Positions 8,595 to 17,557 of a stretch of 64,000 nucleotides of DNA are shown here, piece by piece. The DNA comes from Emiliania huxleyi CCMP1516 (Eukaryota > Haptophyta > Isochrysidales > Noelaerhabdaceae), in the NCBI RefSeq assembly GCF_000372725.1, contig NW_005199770.1:985060-1049059 (forward strand). The letters run 5' to 3'. The notes beneath the pieces are model-generated. The model was given only the letters and a program-made list of their open reading frames with translations. It was not told the DNA's origin and ran no database searches. The translations under genes were made by a program, and so were the position numbers. How positions within the stretch are numbered: position 1 is the first letter of the stretch; every line of letters begins with the position of its first letter.

Positions 8595-11205
8595 TCACAA
8601 CACACCACCCGACGCGAGCAAATCGAGCGCCGCTGACAGCGGCTCCTCGCCGCGTCGCCCCGCGGCTACCTGCCGCAGCGCCGTCGCGGCGGCAGCTCGC
8701 TCGAACCCCATCTCGCAGAGGGCGGTGAGCAGCGCGCCGTCCACTCCCGGCGCCGCCGCCTCCTCAAAGGCGCCCTCCTCCTCCGCAGCGCGCCCGCCTC
8801 TTCTCCGGCCGCGAGTCCTGCGGCCGCCTGCCCCGTCGCCTTGTGCGCCAGCTTGTGCGTCCCCCGCCGCCACTGCCTCGCCGAGAGGCGCCGCCCCGCT
8901 GCTCTCGCCCCCGCCCAGCTGCACGACGCCGCGGACCCGGAACGAGCCGCGCCGGCCTCCGCCGAGCGCTGCGGCGGCGGCGAGGGCGGCGGCGCGGCTG
9001 TCGCACACGAGCCTCGCCTGCAGCCGGAGGGCCTCACATCTCCCCATATCTCCCCATATCTCCCCACTTCTCCCCACCTCTCCCCACCTCTCCCCCATAT
9101 CTCCCCCATATCTCCCCCACATCTCGCCTGCAGCCGGAGGGCCTCACGCGCTGCGTCCTGGGGGGGACGGCGGGGGACGAGGGGAGCCGGTGTGGCGGCG
9201 AGAGGGCGCGGGAGGGTGGCGAGGGGGCACGGGAGGGGCGGGTGTAGGGGCCACAGTGAGAGTGAGAGAGGAGGGGAGTGGGTCGGCACCGCCCACTCAC
9301 CCGCTCCGCCCGCCGCTCTGGCCGCCACTCGATTCGAACCAGACCCGCAGCAGCCGCCCCGCGGGCCGCCGCCCGCACCGCCGCGTCCGAGCACTCGACC
9401 TGCTCGAGAGCGACGCACCACGCCCCCGCCGCCGCCCCCGCCGCCCCCTCCTGCGCCGCCGCGGCCCCCTCTCCCGCCCCCGCTCCCGCCCCGGCGGACG
9501 GCCTCTCCCCGCCCGGCCCAACCAGCCCCTCCGCCTCCCCGCCTCCCGCGCTGACGGCGAGCGCCGCCGCCGCCTCGGACAGGCGGAGCGGCGGCAGCGC
9601 GGTGGCGGCGGTCCGCACAAAGTCGAGGTGGCGGCGCGGCTCAGTGCCGAGGGAGAGGGTGGCGACGTGGTACGCGTGCGCCATCTCGTGGGCTAGCCTT
9701 CTCTCTGCCCGCCCGGGGAAGGGGTGGGGGTGGGAGGGGTGGGGGAGGGTGTGGCAGCCGCCCTCATCGCCAGCCGCGTCTCTCCCGCCCTCCCGCTCTC
9801 CGCACCCCATCGGCGGCAGCGAGTGCCGCCTCTCGCCGCCCGTCGCAAACAGGTCGAGGGCCGCCTCGACTCGCGAGGCGACAGAGGCGGGGTCGCGCGC
9901 GGCGGCGAGCGCCTCCCGCGAGAAGAAGCCTCGCGCCTACCCGCCGCACACGCCGCCTGCTCGCTACGTCTCCTCCTCCTGCGTGGCGCCTCCCCCCTCG
10001 CACTCGCGGCTCCGCGTGGCGGCGCCGCGAATGCTCTCTCCCCTCCCTCCCTTCTCGCGATACGCTTCGCGCGCCAGCTGATGCTCGTTCGCAGCGAGCT
10101 CGGCGGCAGCCGACAGCGACGCAGCTGCCGCCAGCCTCGCCTCGACCGCTGCCTCCCTCGCCCCGAACACAGCACGGCGCACGACGGCCACGACGACTGC
10201 GCGCACAAGCCCCTCCTCCGCCTCTGCCTCTGCCTCCGCATCCTCCGCCGCATCCTCCGCCGCGGCACCCGCCGCCTCCGCCGCCTCGTGTCGCAAGCGC
10301 GAGAGATGCGTCGCCTGCAACTCGTCCAGCCGCGCCCGCCGGGCCAGGGCCCGGCCGCTACTGATCTCAGCCAGCCTCGCCTCGTCCGCAGCCCGCGCCG
10401 CCGCCTCCGCCTCCTCTGCCGCCGCCGCCTCCGCTGCCCGCCTCGCCGCCGTCGCTGCCGCGAGCGAAGGGGCGGCCTCAGCAGAGGCGGGCGCAAGCGC
10501 TGGAAGGGCGGGGAAGGCCTCTGCGGCGGCGTCACGCGGCCTGCCGACCACGGCCGACGTGGCGGCAGCGGCCGCCGCTTCCCACCCGCCGCCCGTGGAC
10601 TGCGAAGGGACGAGGTCGTCATCAACGATGGAGAGGCCGCCGTCTGTCCGCACCGCCGCGCCGCGCTGCGCCGCGAGCTGCTCCCTCCGCTGCCGCAAGG
10701 GTCGCCTGCGGCCAAAGTCAGCAGGCGCGGCAGGTGGCGGAGCCTGCCTAGGCGGCCGGCCGGCGCCGCGGTGCGCTCCTCTCGCAGCGCCGGGGCGGGA
10801 GGGCGGGCCAGGGTCAAAGAGGGAGGCGGCGAGCGAGGCTGCCAAGGCTTGTAGGTGCGCGGCGGCCTCGGGTGCTGACCCGGTCCCCGAGTTGGGTCGG
10901 GATTGGTCCTCATACGCTGCAGCAACGCAAATCCTCCTCTCCCCGAGCGCTCTCAGGTGGGCGTCGAGCCGGGCGCAGTCGGCGGCGCTAATCTCGCGTC
11001 GCGAAATCGGGTGGACAAAGCATCCGCGTGCGACGAGGTACGCAGCGAGGGCTCGAGCGTCGAACCAGTCTGAGGTTGTTTTGAGTGGCGGGCTGGCGGG
11101 AAGCTCGAAAGGTGCGGCGTCGGATGCCGCGAGCGGCTCGAGCGTGATTGGGTCGACTATGTCGCCCAGGCCGCCGTCGGCGACTGGATTCGCCCACCAT
11201 GGCAT
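8595..11205 (-). CDS. U-box domain protein with R3H-like and UBA-like segments
   Basis: Proposed exons (minus): 11205..10075, 9936..9806, 9700..9349, 9017..8595. Start ATG at 11205. Near the N-terminus DIVDPITLEPL...PFEL and FVHPISRREI fit the U-box/RING-like fold that recruits E2 enzymes. A long Ala/Glu-rich, probably coiled-coil middle follows. Exon 3 opens with RLAHEMAHAYHVATLSLG and RRHLDFVR, matching the R-x3-H core of R3H nucleic-acid-binding domains. The last exon ends with ALLTALCEMGFERAAAAT and SAALDLLASGG, like a ubiquitin-binding UBA domain. Suggested role: ubiquitin ligase or adaptor linked to nucleic acid; this is inference. Introns 1 and 3 are GC-AG and their starts copy the next exon; intron 3 also holds a GGGGAGATAT tandem array. 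The boundary of intron 2 (GT-AG, 9701..9805) is the least sure. Confidence 0.65.
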
Positions 11206-11557
11206 TCGAATGCGTCGGGAGCTAGAACTGGTTGTTGAGCTCTCGGCAGCTGGGCATGCGCGACACGGATTTCTTCTTCGAAGCGCTTTTTCTTCTTGGG
11301 AGAGACTTGTTGAATTCTTCGGCAAAGCGCGGCGGCGTCGCACTCTGGGAGGTAGTCCCGGACCAGGAGCAGGTGGGCAAGGCGGCCGCCGGTGCGGTGG
11401 TAGTTGGCGGTGGGGTCGCCGCGACGGTGGCCGCCGCGGCTGTCATCTCGGCTGCCGCAACAGCTGCCGTGGCAGCGGCACCGGTGGTTTTGGCTGGTGG
11501 CGCGGTCGTCGCAGCTGTGTCGCTTGCCGACGGCACCTCTGGTGGCGGCGGCGTCAA
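11206..11557. other. 5' flank of the U-box gene
   Basis: Spacer of 352 bp between the U-box start codon and the transposon copy. The transposon has therefore landed close upstream of the gene and could affect its promoter. An Ala/Val-rich open frame on the plus strand is judged a composition artefact. Confidence 0.35.
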
Positions 11558-12729
11558 CGGTCTCAGACCTAGATTCTAGTTTCAAGAATGGCATTCTTCG
11601 AAGTAGAATGGGCGCCGCAGCGGCCCGTAGCGGCGCCCCCTGCGTGCCCACGGCCACCCCGGGGCCATGGGACATCCCCCCGGCCATCGGGGATGCTTGG
11701 TTTATCCATTACCCCATTTACACGGGCTGTGTTGCGGCGCGCCTCGAGACGCGCAGCGCAGCGCAGCGCGCAGTCCGCAGACCACAAAACAGATCAGAAG
11801 ACGGCCGTGGCGACACCCGCTCTGGCGACAGCCCCGCAAAAGGCACTCGCTCGCCGGCAAGGACTACGGGTAGCACAGGCGGCAGCAGAGGTGGCGGTCC
11901 GGGTCGCAGCGCGCGTAGCAAGTCGGCCCCAGCGTCACGGGCGTCGGGCCAGGAGAGCCGGCTCGACGAGATCGACGAAGTGGACGAAGAGGAGGAAGAC
12001 TACTCGAACTTTGGACGAGGACTCGGGCGAGGAGCAGGACTCGGAGACCGGCCAGGGAAGCGACGACCATGACTAGGTGACACGAGGAGTAGATGTGACA
12101 CGAGTAGTCCGCATTTCGCGCTGTCTGCTGTCTGCTCTCTTACTCTTTCGCCGCCCGACCCTTTCGCCCGCCCACCACTTGTGAGCACAAATCTCACACC
12201 TCCACTGCCCTCGCCACAGGCGGCGACGGACTGACATCCAAGGCTCGAACGGCGGCAGCGCTCAACGGCCGCCGGCGGCCATCGTGCGTTTGCTTTTGCC
12301 ATACGTGGCGCACCCCCCGGCGTCTGCTCTGGTTTGGGGGCGGGGGGAGGACTCTCATTTGCGGACTGTTGGGCTCTCTGTGTTGAACTGGGGCTTGTGC
12401 GCGAACCCCACCAGTCTGGCCGAGCGGCACGCCGCCGCTGGGGGCGTGAGAAGGCCGTGGGGGACGGCGGCGGACCCCATTCTTCGATACAGAATGGGCC
12501 CTCACCGCGGCCCGTCTGCTGCTGAAAATGTGGCATGTTGGGGGCTCTCCTGTGTGACTCCTCTGGCTCGCCGCGTTAAAGTGGCGCCTGTGTGTGACCA
12601 GCCCCAACCCCGGCAAGCGCCCCCCGGCCGCTGGGGCTGCGAGGCGGCCGGGTGAGCGCGCGCGAGACGCCATTCTAGATGTAAGGATGCCATTCTATAA
12701 TCTAGAATGGCCAGGTAGGGCTGAGACCG
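11558..12729 (+). mobile_element. 1172-bp TIR transposon, copy 1, TCAA target duplication
   Basis: Begins CGGTCTCAGACC and ends GGCTGAGACCG, giving inverted ends CGGTCTCAG. Flanked by TCAA at 11554..11557 and 12730..12733. The reverse complement of the whole unit occurs at 21698..22869 with few differences. Near both ends there are short palindromes around ATTCTAGAAT and ATTCTTCGAAGTAGAAT. No DDE transposase was recognised; only a small Arg/Ala-rich frame with an acidic tail is present, so the element is probably non-autonomous. Confidence 0.85.
11588..12076 (+). CDS. Small Arg-rich ORF inside transposon copy 1
   Basis: A 162-residue frame starting MAFFEVEWAPQ and ending in an acidic tail (SGEEQDSETGQGSDDHD). 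It is basic and Ala/Arg-rich in the middle, with no recognised domain. The equivalent frame in copy 2 (22839..22354, minus) is conserved except for indels around residue 125 that change the reading frame for a few residues, and it restores the same acidic C-terminus. Keeping the frame in both copies is mild evidence that it is or was translated; function unknown. Confidence 0.35.
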   Translation: MAFFEVEWAPQRPVAAPPACPRPPRGHGTSPRPSGMLGLSITPFTRAVLRRASRRAAQRSAQSADHKTDQKTAVATPALATAPQKALARRQGLRVAQAAAEVAVRVAARVASRPQRHGRRARRAGSTRSTKWTKRRKTTRTLDEDSGEEQDSETGQGSDDHD

Positions 12730-12733
12730 TCAA

Positions 12734-13246
12734 AGTCAACAGCGCCGGAAGGCCGATTCATGCCAATGGCCGGTTCATGAAGTATTCCGAGGCTCGCGCT
12801 CGGGGCTGGTCGGGATGAACCCGCTCTATGCGTTGCTGATGCTATGCCTGGGCGATGCTATGCCTGGGCGTTGCGTTCGCCGCGCCTAGCTCTGCTCAGC
12901 TCGCTCGGATTGGCTCAGATGTAGGAATCCTATTAGATCCACGGCTCGCCTGCGGCTCGCCCCCAACTTGGCGGCTAATGGGGGCAAAGATGTTTAGGGG
13001 GGGGGGGGGATGGAACAAGGTGGAGAGCCGTTTTCTCTCTCATGCTTTGTTCCTTTGTGTTCTTCTTGCAACACCGTTTTCTCTCTCATGGACTGTTCCT
13101 TTGTGTTCTTCTTGCAACACATCTTCTTTTTTCTTGAATTAGATTTTGACCGCGCAAATTCGTTCGCATCTCGCCAACTTTGGCAAAATATGGCAGTTTG
13201 TTTGGGGGCGTAACCCCCGAGCCGGTGACAATAGCTCGTCGAGACT
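12734..13246. other. Intergenic with 46-bp tandem duplication
   Basis: No gene recognised. Positions 13030..13121 hold two copies of a 46-bp unit (TTTTCTCTCTCATG ... TTCTTCTTGCAACAC), differing at three or so sites. ATGCTATGCCTGGGCG is duplicated around 12838..12870, and a G10 run lies near 13000. Confidence 0.5.
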
Positions 13247-15244
13247 ATGGCCCCCTTGCAAGCGTACGGATACGCCGCCGGCCTCCCTATTTTCGAGCCC
13301 ATCAATGGCGTGGTCCCTCTAGCAGCCACCCACCTGTCGACGCCGCAAACAGACGCGAGGGGGGTTGCGCTTGGCAACATCGCGGTCGTCTGCGTGGCTT
13401 CGGGCGCTATTCATCCCTACATCTGTCCGTTTGGCTCGGGTTGTGAGCCAACCCGGATTGAAGTTGGGGACGAGGTCCCGATCCAGGTATGCGTTCAGAA
13501 TGAGGCCGAGATTCCGCCCACCAGTACGCAAGTGGGGGTGGATTCATCCGACTTGCCTGGCTTCCTAGCGCTGGAGGCAGTAACGGCGGAAGCCGTGCTG
13601 GTGGAGGGGACCAAGATCACTATGCAACTCGCCTCCAAGACCTCCAATGGATGGGATTCGCACGGGGGTGTGCTGAGATACAGCGGATTTGATCCTGTGC
13701 CCGGCATAGACACCTCGTTCGAACTGGGGGCCAGTGAGCGTTGCAGCGACCAAACGGCCTGCGGCATTCTCACTCTCAATCAGAGGTTGAGCTTGCCGGC
13801 AGACGAGGATACCAAGATTTGCCTCGGCACCATTCGAACCACCGCGATCGGCCTGCCCGAGATGACGAAAGTTGGCCTCGCCACGGCTACAAGCGGGAGC
13901 TCGGGCCTCATCCCGCGCTCTCGCCGGATCTACGTGGGTGCTTTCAGCACCAGTGGAGCCTTGCTCATCACCGACAGCCGCTGTTTGGCAGGCATTTCTT
14001 CGGCTTTAGACGGCTCCACCGTTGCCGTCTTTGCGGAGTCATCACCGCCGCCCTCGCCGACGCCGAGCCCGCCGCCCTCACCGCCACCGCTCTCTCCACC
14101 GCCACCCTCCCCGCCGCCCTCGCCGTCGCCGAACCCACCTCCCTCACCGCCTCCATTGCTCCTCCCTCCTTCTCCAGCATCATTGCCCCCCCCTCCTTCT
14201 CCAGCACCGCCGCCACCCGGCCCGCCCCCTCCGGCCGAAGAAGCTGAAGTTTCAGCACCTCTTGGAACTGTGGCGACGTCCCCATCAGCGCTGCATGCCA
14301 ACAAGGACCCGTGGCCGACTCATAGATGGCCACAAGCAAGTAGACCGTGTCACGGGACGCGCGCTTCTTGGTCGCACACCGAACCCCTGAGGGCCTCGCA
14401 CCCCTCCCCCAAATCGCTGCAGGCATCTCCACTTTCCACACGGCGGTCGCGCAGACCTCCGTGGCAAGCACGGAGCCTACTACTCCTTCTTGTCGGCTCC
14501 CGGCCTGGCGTGCAACGTCAAAATAGAGAACGCCACCTTCAGCTTGCACGAGGGCGCTCTGGTCGTCGACGGCTCCTTTATGACCGAGGCGCAAACTCCG
14601 CGGCCACAGCGTCACTGTTGGCACTGTGAGACCGCGCCTCCCGTCACCAGGCGCACGTGGTTGCGCGGGTCGGTGGCGCAAAGCGAAAGCGGGTCACGGC
14701 CTCCTTCTGGGCGTCGGAGCTGGGCGCCTTCAACTTCGGCTGGAAGATGATCAACGGCACCTGCGGCGGCGGGCGCTTCACGCTCGGACCGTTGGGGTCC
14801 AAGGTGTGCGAGGAGTTTGCTATACGGGTCGGCCACTCAAGTGCGACCTTTGAGAACCATGGCTGGTCGATCCGCGTGGAGGGCCGGCCTGTGTACAACC
14901 GCGTCTCGGGCCCGCATCACCGGCTCGACGTCGCCTTTAGCGGGCACGAAGGGGCTCCAGCGCGGTCCCTGCCACACGGCCTCCTCGGCCAGGCCTTCTC
15001 AACCCCCGAGCTCGCACGAGTCGGAAAACTTGATGTGTATCCAGAAGGCGGCCACTTCATCACGAGCGCCATGGCCGAGGGGGCCATCGACGGTGAGGTG
15101 GCTTCGTACGATGTGGGCGGGCCGCACGAGACGCGCTTCGTCTTTTCGCGCTTCGAAGGTGCCGACAGAGAAGAGGCTGCAGGTGCCGAGAGGGAAGAGG
15201 CCGCAGGCCAGCTGGCGAGCGGGGACGCCGCCACGACCGATTGA
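13247..15244 (+). CDS. Pro-rich surface protein with VWD-like domain
   Basis: Proposed exons 13247..14310, 14423..14588 and 14651..15244. Residues ~1-260 form a Cys-containing globular region of unknown family; then a long SPPPPSP-type Pro/Ser tract (hydroxyproline-rich, cell-wall style) spans 14040..14240. The C-terminal half starts KDPHLHFPHGGRADLRGKHG and AYYSFLSAPGL, a spacing like the start of von Willebrand type D domains (DPH...F-G), and includes NGTCGG, HGLLGQAF and a Cys pair. Joining 14310 to 14423 completes the DPH motif across the splice, which supports that intron (GT-AG, 112 nt). The second intron is GC-AG (62 nt), with the short repeat AGGCGCA at both ends. Probably secreted or attached to the cell surface, but no signal peptide is seen at 13247, so a 5' exon may be missing. 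Confidence 0.65.
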
Positions 15245-15319
15245 TTCGGGCAGGCGTGCCGGGGTTTTGAGAGGCGGCAGTGAGGAGGGGAGCCAGGGCA
15301 ACAGAATCTCGGGTTCCGC

Positions 15320-15400
15320 CACTAAAAGAAAGAAAACAGACAACCCAAGGGAGGGATGGGAGCACGGTGTGCCGCCACTCCCTCTTAACAAAGGTTTTTC
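15320..15400 (+). repeat. Copy of the CCCAAGGGAGGGATGGGA dispersed family
   Basis: Reads AAAGAAAGAAAACAGACAAC then CCAAGGGAGGGATGGGAGC and a GTGCCGCCAC segment. Related copies lie near 4250, 25945, 36720, 38200, 46706, 56745 and 57045, in both orientations. It ends in an (AGAA)n tail like a SINE. Confidence 0.6.
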
Positions 15401-15456
15401 TTGTTCTCGGTCCCCAGCTCTCCGCCGAGCAGTCTCGGGCCCCAGCGCTAGCGGAC

Positions 15457-16087
15457 ATGCGGCACGTCTTGCGGCACGGCCAACTCCGCTCATACAGAAG
15501 CGAGCCTCTTCTCATGCGATACGTGCAGCTCGTGGTCGCAGCAGCGCTGATAACGACCAACGAGGGCGAAGAGCCGCTCGTCCTGCTGGCGCAGAGGCCG
15601 CCTGGCAAATCGATGGAGGGTCTCTGGGAATTCCCGGTGCCTCATTTGAGCCGCCGGTGGCACTCCAGCTGTACGTCGCTCAGCTCCCCTGTCTTCCTCG
15701 TAGGGCGGCAAGGTGGAGGCAGGCGACTTCTCGCCGGAGGCGGCGCTCGCACGAGAACTGCGGGAGGAGCTCAGCATCGAGATCGCGCCGAGCGCGCTGA
15801 CGCCGCTCACCTTCGCATCGGCGGACGTCAGCAAGAAGGTGCACTTGCTCATGCCGCTCTTCGTGTCCGTCGACCGCTGGCGAGGCGAGCTGCGCGGCGC
15901 GGAGGGGCAAGAGATCAGATGGGTGTCCGCCTCAGACCTCGCCGATTACCCGATGCCTCCCGCGGACAACCACCTGGTGCCCGCCGTCCGACAAGCGCTG
16001 CTGCGCTCGCGGAAGCGGGCGGCGGCGGCGGCGGCGGCGGCAGCGGGTGGCGGAGGCGGGGACGGCGCGTCGAAGCCCCCGCCGTGA
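15457..16087 (+). CDS. Nudix hydrolase, MutT-like
   Basis: Two exons, 15457..15636 and 15704..16087, joined by a 67-nt GT-AG intron that restores WEFP-GGKVEAG, the classic entry to the Nudix box. The box reads GKVEAGD...ARELREELSIEI: the REL-REE metal-binding core is intact, but the first box Glu is Asp and one extra residue lies before REL. Upstream, LITTNEGEEPLVLLAQRPPG and downstream LFVSVDRW, GQEIRWVSASDL and YPMPPADNHLV agree with MutT/8-oxo-dGTP diphosphatases, which clean the nucleotide pool. The C-terminus is a poly-Ala/Gly tail. ATG 15457 is the first in frame; 15514 is possible. The substrate is inferred. Confidence 0.8.
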
Positions 16088-16420
16088 GGGAGCAGGGAGA
16101 GCTGAGAAGGTGAGATGGGAGTTGGGAGAATATGTGTGGGATATCGATCCTATCGATCGAGAAAGTTCGCAGCACTCTGTCCGACTTTCGAGACTTACAA
16201 GAACGTAGTGAGAATGCGTCGAGCGTCGATACATGTACACGTCAACACGATAGAGCGAGCCGAAGGTTCGTTTGCGAGATGCGAGGGTAGAGCCGTAGGC
16301 GCGGAGCAAGATCCAACGAAAAACCGAAGAAGAGAGATCGGACGGTCACGGACTCTGTCGAGATTGCGACGGGTCCGCCACAGAGAGGAGCTGAGAGAGG
16401 ACGGCCTTGCCGGCCGCGCT
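16088..16420. other. Convergent intergenic region
   Basis: Lies between two genes that converge (Nudix on plus, PSF1 on minus), so it should hold both 3' untranslated regions. Lower GC than the flanks. Nothing else recognised. Confidence 0.4.
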
Positions 16421-17277
16421 CTACCGCGAGTGCTCGAGCAGCCCTTGGCGTATCAGGTGCTCGATGTCGCCGCGCCGCAGCAGCGTGTGGTCACCGCGCT
16501 TGAGCTCCAAGGGCTGGCCAGACTCGGGGCCGATGAACCTGTGCGCGGGCGTGGACAGCTCGGCCCCCACGCGGCGCGGCGCGGTGGCGCAGCGGTGCGT
16601 GGTGGTGCGGTGGGGTGCGCGTTCCTTCTCCTCTCTCTCTCGGCCCGGGGCAGCACATCTTCCGCGCGCGGCTTGCGGAACAGGGGAGGCGAGGCGGAGG
16701 GGAGGCACGCACTGGCCGATGTCTTGCAGCACGTTCACGCGCACGTACAGGTCCTCGGGCGGCTGGTAGTCGCGCGTCAAGTCGAGGTCGTACGCCATCT
16801 GGAACTCGGCGAGTAGCTCGTTGAACCTGCCACGACACGGGGCGAGGTGTCGACCGGCGGAGGCGGTCTAGCGGTCCGCGGCGGCTCACGCGGGAAGGGA
16901 GCAGGGGCTCGCGGCGCGCGCGGTTCGCACCGCTCCGAGTATCTGAGCTCGTGGCGCGAGAGGTGCGCCTTGCTCGCGTCGTCCATCGCGCCGGCGAGGT
17001 CCCACCGCACCTGCTCGATCCTCTCCATGCGGCAGCGCAGGTAGGCGAGGAGGCACCGCTGGAGCCTAGCGAGCGTGAGCATGCAGACGCGCGGACCCAT
17101 CACCGCGGAGGGCGAGCCGTCGTAGCCGTCGGCCTCCTGCAAATCGTTTGCACGCTTGTAGAGCGCCGTCATCTTACTCACGACCGCCTCGACCTTCTCC
17201 GGCTGGGATGGCGGCACGAAGGCTGCCTTCTCCACGTCCTGCAGCAGCTCCACCACCTCTTTTGTGTATTGGTCCAT
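16421..17277 (-). CDS. PSF1: DNA replication complex GINS subunit PSF1
   Basis: PSF1 subunit of the GINS complex, which with Cdc45 and MCM2-7 forms the replicative helicase in the nucleus. Exons (minus): 17277..16931, 16826..16713, 16538..16421; introns of 104 and 174 nt, both GT-AG. The joined protein (about 190 residues, the family's usual size) shows KMTALYKRANDL, RLQRCLLAYLRCRMERIEQV then RWDLAG, the Psf1 A-domain signature, followed by LDLTRDYQPPEDLYVRVNVL, QDIGQFIGPESG, and at the C-terminus HTLLRRGDIEHLIRQGLLEH, matching the end of human GINS1. Splicing at these points removes stretches with no similarity. Start ATG 17277 gives MDQYTKEVVELLQD, comparable to other PSF1 N-termini. Confidence 0.92.
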
Positions 17278-17462
17278 GCGTCGGAGGCAGCTCGCGCAGA
17301 GGCACCAGCGACAGCAGGTGCACAAAGCAACCCGTCGCGGCAAAGAAGAATTTCACAACGAAAAGCGCTCGCACGCACGATTCACACAAAGATTAGGTGC
17401 CCGGTAGGCTTGGCTGCAAAGGGGATTTTCGCGTTTTGTTTTTTTATTCAGGGTTTTGCAAC

Positions 17463-17489
17463 TGATTCCGTTTGCAACAAACGGAATCA
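17463..17489. other. Perfect 12-bp hairpin
   Basis: TGATTCCGTTTG and CAAACGGAATCA face each other across a CAA loop, just upstream of the large ORF that starts at 17558. Too short for a transposon; it could form an RNA stem in a 5' leader or serve as a protein-binding palindrome. Confidence 0.6.
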
Positions 17490-17557
17490 AGAAAAGAAAC
17501 GACCGCAAAAGCAGGCGGCGTCTCGTGCTCGACCAGGATCGCCGTCCCGGCGCGAGA

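Noticed and set aside
9278..11572. Long plus-strand open frames opposite the U-box gene
   Set aside because: They are Arg/Ser/Pro/Ala-rich, shift frame without splice logic, and lie antisense to a gene with recognisable domains; high GC removes stop codons.
14311..14422. Exon-copy structure in the first VWD-gene intron
   Set aside because: The intron start and the following exon show no convincing similarity; the same is true for the Nudix, PSF1, ARM and LRR introns, so not all introns belong to the duplicated class.
17456..17557. Upstream extension of the large orphan ORF
   Set aside because: The frame is open but begins without an ATG and includes the hairpin; the first ATG is at 17558.
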